From Melampsora larici-populina 98AG31 (Eukaryota; Basidiomycota; Pucciniomycetes; Pucciniales; Melampsoraceae), in NCBI RefSeq assembly GCF_000204055.1, contig NW_006768773.1, positions 775,879-839,878 of the forward strand: a DNA stretch of 64,000 nt, in the 5' to 3' direction. Shown here in pieces: positions 44,601-55,170 of this stretch. A program made the position numbers and the translations under genes. The notes below the pieces were generated by a model. The model did no database searches. It had not been told where the DNA came from and saw nothing but the letters and a program-made list of their open reading frames with translations. Numbering within the stretch: position 1 is the first letter of the stretch; each line of letters starts with the position of its first letter.

Positions 44601-46513
44601 CATTCATACTGATCTTCTTTCTCATTTGTCAGGAAACACATGGCAACGGTAAAAGAACAATGAGTGTTGGTCGTGCCCACGATGTGTAAGAGTGGAAGAT
44701 TGAATCTATTGGTTTTGTATGTACAGTCCATACTTAAAACCGTTGAAAATCTTTGAGCACATCGGATTCCGGAGGGACTAGCGAAGAAAAGATTTAAAAG
44801 AGTACCGTTGGACGAAGTTAATGTCCGATGGGCCCAATGACTAGCCACGATCAGATCAAACAAGCCTTGAATTGGTGTGCGTCCGTTGAGCCATTGATCC
44901 CTCAGACGGGTGCAAACGTTGTGAATGTCCCGCAACAACGGCTGAGAGCCTGATTCGACATCAATGAGAGCCCTGATATTTGCCGCTCGAACTCCTGCTG
45001 AAGATAGTATATCAATTTGTTGATTAGCCGCGGTATTGAATCTTTGGTAGATGGACATGTTGTGAGGATTATCAAAAGGTTCATGGTTGTGGGTAAGTTT
45101 GTCGGGGTTCTTCTCGTCTTGACATACAACCCATCGGTCGACATTGCTTCGGTAATTGAGAGAGACTTCGAATAGACAGCCAGTCTTCTTTGACGAAGAC
45201 GCTCGCTTGCGAGCTACGGAAGGGACTTTATGACCGAGGGAGCATCGCAGATACAGTCGAATGGTGTGTTCCTTAAGTTTCTTATGACTCTTGATTGCCA
45301 CAGCGTAACCTTGGTGCCGAGCTACCGCGTGGAGGTACATTTCACCGTTCTCCCTCTCGATGAATTGTTTGCCGGTTTTGGGTCCTGCTAGTAAGCAAAC
45401 AGGAGAGGCACCTGTTGGGATAGATTATACACAAACCGGATCAGACAACATAAATGAACAAACAAATAAAACAATTAAAGAAGGTAGAAAACAAAGAAAC
45501 AATAAGTACATACCAATTGGAGGCCAATCACTGTCTCTTTCATTGAGCGCCAGGACGTCATCTACATCTACAACTTCATCTACCGCAACTTCGTTTGGTA
45601 CCAAAGGTGGAGTATTCACGTTGTTGGCTTCATTGGAGGTTATTGAAATACCGGAAGCTGGTGCACCGGCAGTGACTAGAGTTACATTCGGAGATATATC
45701 TTGATGAGTGTCCAAGAAGTTCATGTTCATAGGCGGATGGTGATTAGCACTTGGAGTGATTGCTTCTGAATGCGAAGAAGAAGGAGGTGGTAGGTCCGAA
45801 CGAGATTGAGATTTATTACTTAGAGAAGTAAATGATTGCTGATTTTCGATATGACTTTGGGCTGAGTGATGATTGTTATTGTGAATGTGGTCGTTTCCAA
45901 AAGGATTTCCGGAATGCGAAAACGCGCTGGGGGGGAAGTTTGGTAGGCACATTGTGCCACTTCCACAAATGGTTGGATGATACGAGCCTTGAGCGTGAGA
46001 GTGCAAGTTTGGAGCAGTGTGAGAATGCAAGTTTGGAGCTTGAGAGTAGGTGACAGTAGGATGAGGTTGAGAGTAAGGATACGAGCCAGTAAGATGTGCT
46101 TNNNNNNNNNNNNNNNNNNNNNNNNNNNNNNNNNNNNNNNNNNNNNNNNNNNNNNNNNNNNNNNNNNNNNNNNNNNNNNNNNNNNNNNNNNNNNNNNNNN
46201 NAAGCCAGCCAGTAAGAGGAGCTTGGGAGTACGATGAAGGTGGATGAGGGTGAAAGTACAAAGGCGTTTGTGAGTATGGTCCAGAAGGTTGAGAAACCGA
46301 CGTCAACGATAGATTACATGGATCAGGAGGTAGTCCGGTTATAAATTGGCCGGCAGAGGGAGGGTATGGTAAACCAGGAGGGGGATGCCAAGGTTCACGT
46401 GGTAAGATACCGCTCGGAGCTGGATTCAAAGGATTGTTGTGGGTATGCACATGTACAGCCTCGGATGTTACCGGATGTTGGGGAGCGGGGTTTTGTTGGT
46501 TTGGCTGATTCAT
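41631..46513 (-). CDS. MULE transposase-RTC4-OTU fusion protein
   Basis: Five exons (46513-45514 with the N gap, 45411-43118, 43059-42950, 42877-42725, 42660-41631) join in phase, about 1528 aa if the gap is truly 100 bases. Residues 1-340 are Pro/His/Ser-rich and disordered. A Mutator-like transposase follows: Cys/His N-terminal region, LSMDCTYKTNRFNLPLLHIV (Asp), TFVTDAETALI (Asp), CVWHINHNIAKNC, a SWIM-like LPCSH, and a zinc knuckle CSLCSTAGHKITTC. CPFCDEPLP, FCYLHQAECETIPLGVSKGW and PEL-LIAEDLNL resemble the RTC4 domain. The last part is OTU-like, with GNCGFYAIANAL (Cys near 1345) and NGDHFANL (His near 1480); the usual Asp of DGxC is Phe. No stop or frameshift is seen. No MULE terminal repeats were found; the left side abuts the copia block. 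Alternative: two genes, but phases favour one. Confidence 0.75.
46102..46201. other. Assembly gap of 100 N
   Basis: A run of 100 N lies in the first exon of the MULE-RTC4-OTU gene, inside a repetitive SYSQAP/YSQPH-type coding region. The true length is unknown; the flanking frames agree if the length is 100. Confidence 1.
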
Positions 46514-46778
46514 ACTGTATGGTAAGATAAACTTTGGGATCAGTCCAACTTCAAGGTTGAAAGCTTGGAGATCTGCTTTCCCCCACTGAATTGATTTTGC
46601 TGTATGTGTGTAGATGGTTGATATAGTAGGGAAATGTGTGGTTTGGGTGGGTTTGAATGAATCAAGTTGAATGTTGAAGGTTACAAGGAAACAAAACGGA
46701 CAAGGTAAGCAAGTCATCACTTCTTATCCTGTGTATGGATGTGTTGAAGGGCCAAACTTGGTGCAACAAGGGCCAGTC
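46514..46778. other. Upstream region of the MULE-RTC4-OTU gene
   Basis: The frame stays open upstream to an alternative ATG at 46720, but the text there is hydrophobic and unlike the Pro-rich start, so 46513 was preferred. The region should hold the promoter. Confidence 0.4.
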
Positions 46779-46904
46779 CGGGCACCAAATGATTAAGGAG
46801 CCCTTGAAATTGTTTTGACGTTATTTGATGCCCCATCAAGGATGGTGGGGCTCCATATACGTTATTTGACATTCATAAAGGGGCTCATTTAGAATTTGGT
46901 GCCC
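46779..46904. repeat. Foldback repeat upstream of the MULE gene
   Basis: GGGCACCAAATG...GAGCCC at 46779-46803 is matched in inverted form by GGGCTC...ATTTGGTGCCC at 46881-46904. The surrounding 80 bases contain more AGCCC/GGGCT words. It fits a small MITE. Confidence 0.55.
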
Positions 46905-46972
46905 TTTTTGGGAGCCCTTCAGGAGCCCTCAAGGTCCGAGCTTGCAATTTATAGGCTAAAATAGATGAGATG

Positions 46973-47458
46973 TCATTGGGTCACGCGGGATTTGGGGGAA
47001 ATCCGGAGGGCGCCGGATAACAGCCAAGGGGGCTCTAAATAGTGGGATCCTTTAATAAATGAAGCCCACAACATGTAGTTGTCATTGGTTAAAATCTTCA
47101 TTGATCTGCCTAACACTTGATTCAACAGCATTGCCTGCTGTTGATGATTTAATTCAGCGGGAGCAGATGTAGATGTCATAACTGGATTAATATTTGGATT
47201 AGATGGTTGGATGGAAGATGATAACGATTCTGGATTAAGATTTGGATTAGATGGGTGGATGGATGATGATAAAAGGTTCTGTGATATTATTGATTCGGTC
47301 AATTGAGAATCAAGATTAGGTAATGATGATGATGGTCTAAGTGTAGATATGTTAAACACAGTTTCGTCGGCTTTGTCTTCTGAATGATTAGTCGAAGGAT
47401 TTGGACTGGTCGATTGAGCAAAGAATCTGTCGGTTTTGTTGTTTTGATCAAGACTCAT
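46973..47458 (-). pseudogene. Copia-type gag N-terminal fragment
   Basis: The 161-codon frame starts with MSLDQNNKTDRFF, is Ser/Pro/Asn-rich with two SSSI(H/Q)PSNPN(L/I)NP units, and ends with LGRSMKILTNDNYMLWASFI. The last part is the conserved start of Ty1-copia gag (L...NY..W). It stops soon after and no pol follows downstream on the minus strand, so it is a truncated element of a family different from the tandem pair at 31-41 kb. Confidence 0.6.
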
Positions 47459-47527
47459 TTGGTTCTATAGGATTGTAAACAATACTCTTGCTACCATGAG
47501 AAAGTCTTGGAATCTATGATCAAGGAT

Positions 47528-47734
47528 CTGAAAGCGTGCGCTTCAGCACAAGGATCACAACTACCGACAACTGCTTCTAAGCTAAAAGACTCTGACCTGA
47601 AAGCGTGCGCTTCAGCACAAGGATCACAACTACCGACAACTGCTTCTAAGCTAAAAGACTCTGACCTGAAAGCGTGCGCTTCAGCACAAGGATCACAACT
47701 ACCGACAACTGCTTCTAAGCTAAAAGACTCTGAC
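47528..47734. repeat. Three tandem 69-bp repeats (fourth copy at 47843-47911)
   Basis: The unit runs from CTGAAAGCGTGCGCTTCAGC to AAAAGACTCTGAC and is repeated with period 69 at 47528, 47597 and 47666. A fourth copy lies at 47843. The 82-bp block that follows the array (47734-47815) is repeated at 47976-48057. Because 69 is a multiple of three, both strands stay open, but no gene is inferred. The array lies just upstream of the gag scrap, where its leader or LTR would be. Confidence 0.9.
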
Positions 47735-48451
47735 CTAATTGATGGTACAGATTGATGATTAGTTAAGTTATCCAACTCGATAACTGATCTCTGGAGCAAA
47801 AACTAAGAGATTGATTTCTCTTCCCAAAGATTATGTATTCACCTGAAAGCGTGCGCTTCAGCACAAGGATCACAACTACCGACAACTGCTTCTAAGCTAA
47901 AAGACTCTGACCTATAACAATAACACTAAGATTAGAAATGACAAAGATGAGATTAATGATTCTGAACAGTTAATACCTAATTGATGGTACAGATTGATGA
48001 TTAGTTAAGTTATCCAACTCGATAACTGATCTCTGGAGCAAAAACTAAGAGATTGATCTGTTTGAATGAGTAGAAATATAAATATGAAATGGAAACAATT
48101 ATATGATTAACCAAACTTATAATGTGATGAAAAGATAAAATATCACTTACTTCTCTTCCCAAAGATGGGAAAGAGAAGTTGATTGGATAGAGCGACAAGT
48201 CTTATAAAGAATTGTTCATTGGGGCAATTAATGATGTCATTCTTAATTTTTGTTTATACCAACATGTGTAATATACCTCTTACTACTTCTTACTTGTATT
48301 TCCTCGTAGCACTTGTGTAACTTCTTGTTCCCGTCGATTGAACACTTCAACAGGGTTTCTCTGGTTTGCTAATTGAAGGATATGGGATACAATGGAACAT
48401 CAAGTATCAAAGTTGACATAAGGTGTGGCTTGCAAGAGCGGTGTAGAACTT

Positions 48452-48620
48452 GAAGCTCAACAAGAGCTTTACAGAGCTTAAAGAGGGATAATCTACCAAT
48501 ATAACTAACTAGTAGAAGTTTCCTAAGACTGCCTCTTTGAAAGAATCAACACGGGGTTTTGCTTAATTCTTTGGGATAAGGCACCAGAGAAATTTGTCTC
48601 AATACTTAATTCAAGTATTA
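48452..48620 (-). repeat. Dispersed repeat, LTR-like (partner 54965-55158)
   Basis: Read on the minus strand it shares with 54965-55158 the order AAGTATTGAGA, CTGGTGCCT, GGCAGTCTT, ACTTCTACTA, GTAGATTATCCC and GTAAAGCTCTTGTTGAGCTT. It stands upstream of the minus-strand gag scrap, so it may be that element's LTR. This is an inference. Confidence 0.55.
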
Positions 48621-50301
48621 TTCCCGTGATTTTTAATTATAAAGAAATCTCACCGGTGAGAAATCTCAACACTATTGTAGTGTTATTCCAATTTGAACAC
48701 AACAAAAACACAACTTTTAATTACTAGCAAAGCAACAATCAGTTTGATTGTTATTCCAATGAAGACTTGTAGTCTTATCACACATAAAGAAATCTCTCCT
48801 TTGATGTAAAGGGGCAATTTAGTGAACTTAGTACTGCTAAAGTAATTTAATAATGATTAAAAAACACTCTAACAAAAGTATAAGATGAGTAAAAAGGAGA
48901 ACAAAGGCCAGTAAAATCCCTAACAATAGTATATAACCCTCTAACAAACTTCAACAATGGTCAACAACCTCCAAAAACCCTCAAAAACCGTCAAAATCAA
49001 CAGAAAATCCTCCAATGTAACCATATGATGTCATTATTATTATTGTTTGTAATGATTCAAGGCATGAATTTGATCAATTGATGTGAATAAATGATGCGCA
49101 GATCTTCTTATGATGAATACAGGTGATTTTTTCCTAATATTCATGGCTGAAATCCATTTTTGGAATTACGAATTTTTTGTAAAGTTGTTCAATTTTGGAT
49201 TACTATAGCTCATTTGATAGTCCTTGTGATTCTGATCATTTATCACCCCCATATCACCTATTTCTGATGTGTGATGAATAAGTTATTGAGTTGTAAAGAT
49301 TGCAAAAATAAAGTTTTGTCATGTAAATGTCACATGTAACCTCCAAATTCGAAATTCACTCCAGTTTCTTTGTTGCCTTATACCTTTTTCACTACTCCTC
49401 CGTTACTAATGATTTCAAGGTTGTACATTATGAAATCAATGATTCTGCGTCGAATGAACTATCACACACCCAATTCTGACAAGTTTTACCATATGTAATT
49501 AACTAAAAACCTCCAATTTTGATGAATTTTGACTATTTTCACGTCTAATAATGATTTTTCTTCTATCAAAAGATCATTCCACAGCACTCCAATCAATCAC
49601 ACAGCATTAAAATCAATCTGAAAAACTCTTGGCCCAATCAATCCATCAATGACATCACTACACAGGAATTAATACCATAGTACCCTTCTTCAAAATTTCC
49701 CTTTTCTTGAATAACTTCACACCTCCCTTATCAATCCTCATGATTAAAGTTGTTGCTGACTAATGTGATCCTTCTCTTTCACAATAAAACCTTCCTGAAC
49801 CAAAATCTCTTATAATAATAACCTAAAAACCACTTTCCAATCTTTCATACCCATATTTTCGATTTTTCTCCAACTTTCTTAATATTCTTCTTCTTCTTTC
49901 ATTCTTTTCATAACATTTTCCATTCCTAAGGATCCAAACTAAATGTTTTTCTTCCTCAAATCCCTTCTTACTAATTCTCTTAATTTAATTTTCACTCTTA
50001 TACTATTTTATTGATCTTTTCAAATTTTTCTTCACTCTTAAATGTTCTTATCAATTGATTATGTAAATATATGATTTGAAAGTTAATGAAATGAAGATTA
50101 TGAATCAACTTTGATACCCTTGATGACTAATAACTTCAATAATAATTTTGCCTTTGACCAAAAACACAAATTTTCACATAATTTTTAAATTTTTTGCTTA
50201 AGTAGAGATCTTGCTCACCACAGCGGTAAGTACAGTGTTCATCTCTTTCTACTCTATCTAACTTGTACATACAAAATTGACAAAAAATCCTTCAATGACA
50301 G
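48621..50301. other. AT-rich spacer with no gene
   Basis: Very AT-rich with TTATTCCAAT and CAATT words and many small inverted repeats near 48660-48790. No open frame of interest on either strand. Confidence 0.5.
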
Positions 50302-50453
50302 GTCATCAACAATCTATGCCAAAACAAATTGGACTTAGTCCATCCCAAGAACTGCCCTGCTTGCAAGAACAAAAAGCCACGTGGCTATTTTCTTGAGCTG
50401 GATATTTCAACTTTGGAATGGAGCCAAGTGCAAAAAGTCAATAACAAGCTTGA
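50302..50453 (+). pseudogene. Single hAT transposase exon, relic
   Basis: After an acceptor AATGACAG the exon reads VINNLCQNKLDLVHPKNCPA, then KPRGYFLELDISTLEWSQVQ and KVNNKLE, ending before a donor GTAAGA. It aligns with the hAT exon at 60050-60202 (VIDQLCKEDID, KPYGYFHQLEITTSEWAQVR, RINDELE), with the same splice boundaries. Neighbouring exons were not recognised. It is a decayed copy of a related hAT element. Confidence 0.6.
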
Positions 50454-50900
50454 GGTAAGATTCAGATATTCTGATATGTCATTTCTCAGCTTTTATTCTA
50501 AAATTTATTAAGAAAACAGTACTTTTTCATTAAAGTTGGTAAAGAAGGGTCTTACAGGTAGTTTACATATGTAATGGTGGTATTACTGATATTTAAGGTT
50601 GCCAAGAGGATTTTTTGGGATTCTTAAGGTTATAGGTGATTATGTAACATTACTGGAGCAAGAGAGTGTTGGCAATAGCTGTGTAAAGAGGAGAAAAGGT
50701 GTGAATTTTGTCAAAAATGGAGGTTTTTAGCTTATTCCATATGTCAGATGACATCAGAATTGGATGGTAGATAGCTCATTCAACACAGAAGCATGGGTTA
50801 CACAATTTACATACTTTAAACCATCAGTCACAGAGGTTTGTGAAGACAGTTATAAGAGAAATAAGAAATCAGAGTGAACTTGGAATTTTACACTTACATG
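50454..50900. other. Spacer beside the hAT relic
   Basis: No gene recognised. Confidence 0.4.
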
Positions 50901-51193
50901 TAGGGCTGTGACCCGGACCCAGCCCTGCCCGGCCAACTCTGCCCGACGTCTTTCACAGAGCTGACGGTAAGCGCCCCAGGGCCTCCAGATCCTGCTCGAT
51001 GACAGCTGAATACGGCCCCGTAGGAGCTTCGGGCGGCTTGGGTGCCCGACCTGGCCGGGGTGCCGACCCTTTTTTTGCCAAAAAAAGGCCTTCACACCAG
51101 TCTCTTACCGGCCCTGATTGGCCCTGAGTAGTTTTCAGAGGTCTTCTGGCTCACTCAGGGCTGAATTTGGCCCCGGGTCAGGTCACAGCCCTA
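50901..51193. mobile_element. hAT-type MITE, 293 bp
   Basis: The ends TAGGGCTGTGACCCGG and the inverted CCGGGTCA.GTCACAGCCCTA match, and the element is flanked by a perfect 8-bp duplication CTTACATG (50893-50900 and 51194-51201). Eight-base duplications and TAGGG...CCCTA ends are hAT features. It is much richer in GC than its surroundings and has no coding capacity. Confidence 0.85.
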
Positions 51194-51201
51194 CTTACAT
51201 G

Positions 51202-52043
51202 CATACATGTAACAACATTTACATACAAAAAACTTAACTTCACAACTCAATAGCTCATCCATTACTCATTGGAAGTACGTGATGTGGCACCCATTATTAA
51301 TCATCATCACGAGATCTATAAGATGAACTTTAGTAATCAAAAATGGACATCATCTGAAAAAACCTGTAGCTTCAAAAATAGGTTTTCAGCCAGATTACAA
51401 GGCAAAAATTACCTGTAGTCATCATAAGAGGCGCTGTGTAACATCTAATTACATCATTGATCACTTCTGGCTGTGTAAATTGCATCATATATTAGTAACA
51501 AAGTCATTACATTGGGTCATCACATGGTTTGTAGGGGTTTTTGGTTGAAATTGATTGGTTTTTGAGGCTGTTGGTCATTGTAAGAGTTGTTACACATCAA
51601 TATATGTACTCACAGATGATTTTGGGATTGGTGCTCCCCTCTCTGCACCTTATACCTTTGTTGTTGTGTTATAAGTCATCATTTATTTACTACATTTGTA
51701 CTAAGTTCACTTAAATCTGCCACTTCAAAGTAAGGAGAAATTTATCTACATGTGTTAAAGACTATAAGTCTCTTTTGGGAATAATAGAGCGGTTCAAGAA
51801 GAGAAACGTGAGCCACATGTTTGCCAAGTTGCTATCAGTCTTTTTAGGGTTGATTAATCCCTAAAAAGCTTGATCACAAAGTGACAAATGCTCTAAACTT
51901 ACATTTTACAGATTTGTAAATTCAGGAACACCATCCCAACTGTTCTTTTGGCCTTGTTTGCTTGTGTTTTTGTACAGACTTTTTGCTAATGAAAGAGGAA
52001 GCCCTTGAGACAAAGAAATATGAGAAAAAAAGGTCCTTCCTTG
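51202..52043. other. AT-rich spacer
   Basis: Only a small hairpin (CTTTTTAGGG/CCCTAAAAAG near 51840-51868) is notable. No gene. Confidence 0.45.
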
Positions 52044-52591
52044 ATCATGTGGTGGGCGCGTGTTTTGAATTTGGGGCAGGCCTGGGCGCATATTTTGATA
52101 TTTCCAAAGGCACGCCTATGGTGGGGGCGCTTAGGCGTGCCTCTAAGGTGTTAAAATCTCCCCAAAAAGCAAAGTAGGTGGGAAAAAATGCTCAAACAAC
52201 ATCAGGCATAGCATACATAACTTCAAAGTCATTTCATAACAGTACTCATGTACATCTCATCAACAGTCATGAAAGTTAACAATCAAAAAGCTCATCCTCA
52301 TCCCAATCCTTGTTCTCAGACCCCTATCTAACACAATAGTAGCTGATAGTGACTTGGAGATCAGGGATGTGTTGTAAGTAGAACAATTTGAGGCGTGAAT
52401 TAAAAATATTATTGATGTTAAACAAAAATTCCCACCCATAATCAAACAGTAACTGGACGGAATAGACCTAAACCAGCCTAAACCTAACAAGGGCATGCCA
52501 ACCCCAAAATCAAGCCCAAAAGGCCTGCCCAGGGCCTGCCTCAAAGGCATGCCCCTGAGGCAGGCCAATCGCGCCACGACCACCACGTGAT
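52044..52591. mobile_element. Candidate MITE, 548 bp
   Basis: Left end ATCATGTGGTGGGCGCG and right end (reverse complement) ATCACGTGGTGGTCGTGGCG are similar. TCCTTG occurs directly on both sides (52038-52043, 52592-52597). Subterminal GC-rich words GGCAGGCCTGGGC and GGCATGCC are mirrored at both ends. Six-base duplications are unusual, so the superfamily is unclear. Confidence 0.5.
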
Positions 52592-52874
52592 TCCTTGACC
52601 AAATATTGTTAGAATCCAGGAAAAAAAAGAATGGAAGTAATTTTTTTTGGCTCAATTGTCCCTGTCTTTTGAAATTTCAAGGACAGGATTTAAAATTTTT
52701 AAGGCCGATTACAAGATTGCAAAATCGTGAACCACCTCTAAAGGTGGTTCACAACCTTAAAATTTTACTTAAATTTATGGAGCCCAAACAAAATGTAAAT
52801 TATAAAAAAGGGCTGTAAAAGCCCTTCTTGAACCGACCTAATACTTACAACAGTATTGCTAGTAATTGATATTA
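52592..52874. repeat. Run of small hairpins
   Basis: Imperfect palindromes at about 52660-52690 (CCTGTC...GACAGG) and a clear hairpin GAACCACC/GGTGGTTC near 52730-52751. Probably a decayed foldback element. Confidence 0.4.
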
Positions 52875-53086
52875 GGGGGTTTCAAGTCAGAAAATTTTTG
52901 TGAAACTTTTTAAAAAACGGACAAGTTTTTTAATTTTTACAGTATTTTTTTCTGCAAATATACGGTCAACAGAATTTGGGACACCTAAAAAGGTGTCCCA
53001 AATTTTTGAAATTCACGTGAAATTTTACAGTGTGAGACAACTTGTTGTACTGCAAAATACTGTAAAAACTTGGACTTGAAACCCCC
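52875..53086. mobile_element. Tc1/mariner-like MITE, 212 bp
   Basis: GGGGGTTTCAAGTC at the left and GACTTGAAACCCCC at the right are perfect inverted copies flanked by TA on both sides, the mariner target. The centre holds a strong hairpin GGGACACCT/AGGTGTCCC at about 52977-53001. Confidence 0.65.
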
Positions 53087-54964
53087 TATGGTCTGTGGAA
53101 TTTTGCACTTAAAAACTGGAATAATCTAAAATATAAAAACGTGCAAGCCACTCGCATGAAGTACCGTTTAGGCCCTTTGCTCCGGTCCTTCCTCCCTCAC
53201 AGCGGCTTTAAGTCTTCTTACTTTTGCTTGTTGCCTTTCTTAGTTTTCCTCTGATCTGCCACGCTACCTTTCATCCTTTTTGTGCTTTTCATTTGTTTCC
53301 CTTCCAGCTTGATTGGGCAATGGTTCGTTTGCCCCGCTTTGATTCACAAGCTGGTGTGATACCTTTCCTCATTGTCATCTGATGATTCTATATTAGTACT
53401 TTAAGAACCCATATAAGTACTTTTGTCAAGAGTCAATTACAATGTGAGCTATTGTTATAAGTGCTTTTTGTGAAGTTTTAGCATGGATTTTCCGGATTCT
53501 TTCACTGACTACTTGCTGCCTTTTTGTCTTCTCTTAGGGCTTTTAATGCCGGAGCATGTGTCTTCCGTTAAGACCTTGTATGTTGTTATTGTTCTTCGAA
53601 ATGACGTATAAGGCACTGATGTTCTTGTGAGAACAATTGGCATGCTCTACGTTAATTTCAAAGCTATAAAAGGGCCGTGTAATACCTAATTTCCGTCAAC
53701 TATCCCACCTCCCAATACGCGTAACCCAAACCACTCCACTCCTCCTTCAATCTGATAAGCTAATAATTTTTCAGAATCTCTTTTTGCTATACTACCTACT
53801 ACATTTTTTTGTCTTCTGCCTTGAATTTCCACTTGACTCCCTGTCTAATTCAACACTCACGTACACAACCACCTGACCTTCATCAACTACCTCTTCAACT
53901 GTTTTAATTGTTGGCAGTCTAAGACATTTCATCCAAATACATGACTTTTCAATGCAACTGAATAAGCGAAATTCTGCACTTTGAATGTGTCCCGTCCCAA
54001 CCTCCACCCGGGTGCCGTGGTATTATTTATTTTGGTTGCCATTGTGTTCAACAAAATTGTTCTCTGCTTTGGTGAGTGTTGATTGTTGCGCGTGGGGTTT
54101 GCAAATGGGAATGGTGGAGCCTTGTGCATGTTGTCTCTTCTTTGTTGAACTTTGAAGTGAAGAAATGTTACTAAGAGCCACCACAAAACAATGAATTGAG
54201 CACTTTACAAATGAGTTACTTGAAAGGTACAGAAGGCATCTGCCATTTTGAGACATAGACATAACTGATTGTCCATATGAAATAAGGTAACTGGGCAGCA
54301 GCCCCTTGCAAAATCTAAGAATACTAGCAGCAGGACAAATCACTAATAGGCCTATTGATCAAATAGTTTCTATTGCACATGTAGTAGAACATGTTTGTGT
54401 TGACGATTGGTTTTGTAGTTGCTTTTAACTATCAATGGAAACACATTGTACTACAAGGGACACATGGTTGAGACAAGAAACAAGGCTTTGTCAGTAATAT
54501 TAAACTCACTCCTAAGTTATAATGAGGATTGATAGCTGAATCTCAAATAAAGGCAAGTTGCTTAGAAAAGCAGTTGAGGTACATGAATCTTGTTCAAGAA
54601 CTCGAGTAGCTTGAAAAGCATCTGTTTGCAGATATCCAGAACTTCAACTACTTGAGCCACCTTGGAAACACAGTACAAGAGATTAGTCATTGTTTCTTTA
54701 ACACAATATCTTGCTTAATTGGCTTTGAGCATCCTGACCATTCCTGAATACAATGGTCAACCACAGAACATGGATGTGGTAGTGTCCTTTCATGCTGATA
54801 GATGACTGGAGTCACAGACAAAGGCAACCCGGTTATCAAATTCAGACTTACACTGCCAAAAGCATTTGAAAGAGTGAAACACTGGGACTGTTTATATACA
54901 GAATATCAGTTTAAGTAGATGATTAGGTTGCAGGAGATTTCCCCTGTTGCGGGCATGCCCGCGT
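53087..54964. other. Spacer with no recognised gene
   Basis: Several short frames occur on the minus strand at 53.8-54.3 kb but none shows a domain or credible splicing. Confidence 0.4.
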
Positions 54965-55158
54965 ATTCTCTAGTACTTATTAAAAGTATTGAGAACTTTT
55001 CCCTGGTGCCTATTATCTTTTTATCTCTCATCACAAAGTGGTCAGCAAGTGCCCTTGTGCTGGTTTCTTTGAAGAAGGCAGTCTTTAGGGAACTTCTACT
55101 ACTCATATATTAGTAGATTATCCCTTCTTAGGTGTTGTAAAGCTCTTGTTGAGCTTTA
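54965..55158 (+). repeat. Dispersed repeat, LTR-like, opposite copy
   Basis: Inverted partner of 48452-48620, sharing GAACTTCTACTA, GTAGATTATCCC and TAAAGCTCTTGTTGAGCTTT. No internal retroelement sequence lies beside it, so it could be a solo LTR. Confidence 0.5.
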
Positions 55159-55170
55159 AATACTAAAACA

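Noticed and set aside
41457..46972. Long terminal inverted repeats for a complete MULE element
   Set aside because: I compared the flanks of the fusion gene and found no matching ends. Only a small unrelated foldback lies upstream, so a complete element is not claimed.
47507..47799. Frames on both strands through the 69-bp repeats, and the idea of a CRISPR array
   Set aside because: Tandem units with no spacers in a eukaryotic context. Openness on both strands follows from a period divisible by three.
50850..51095. 81-codon minus-strand frame
   Set aside because: It lies mostly within the hAT MITE and reads its GC-rich non-coding sequence.
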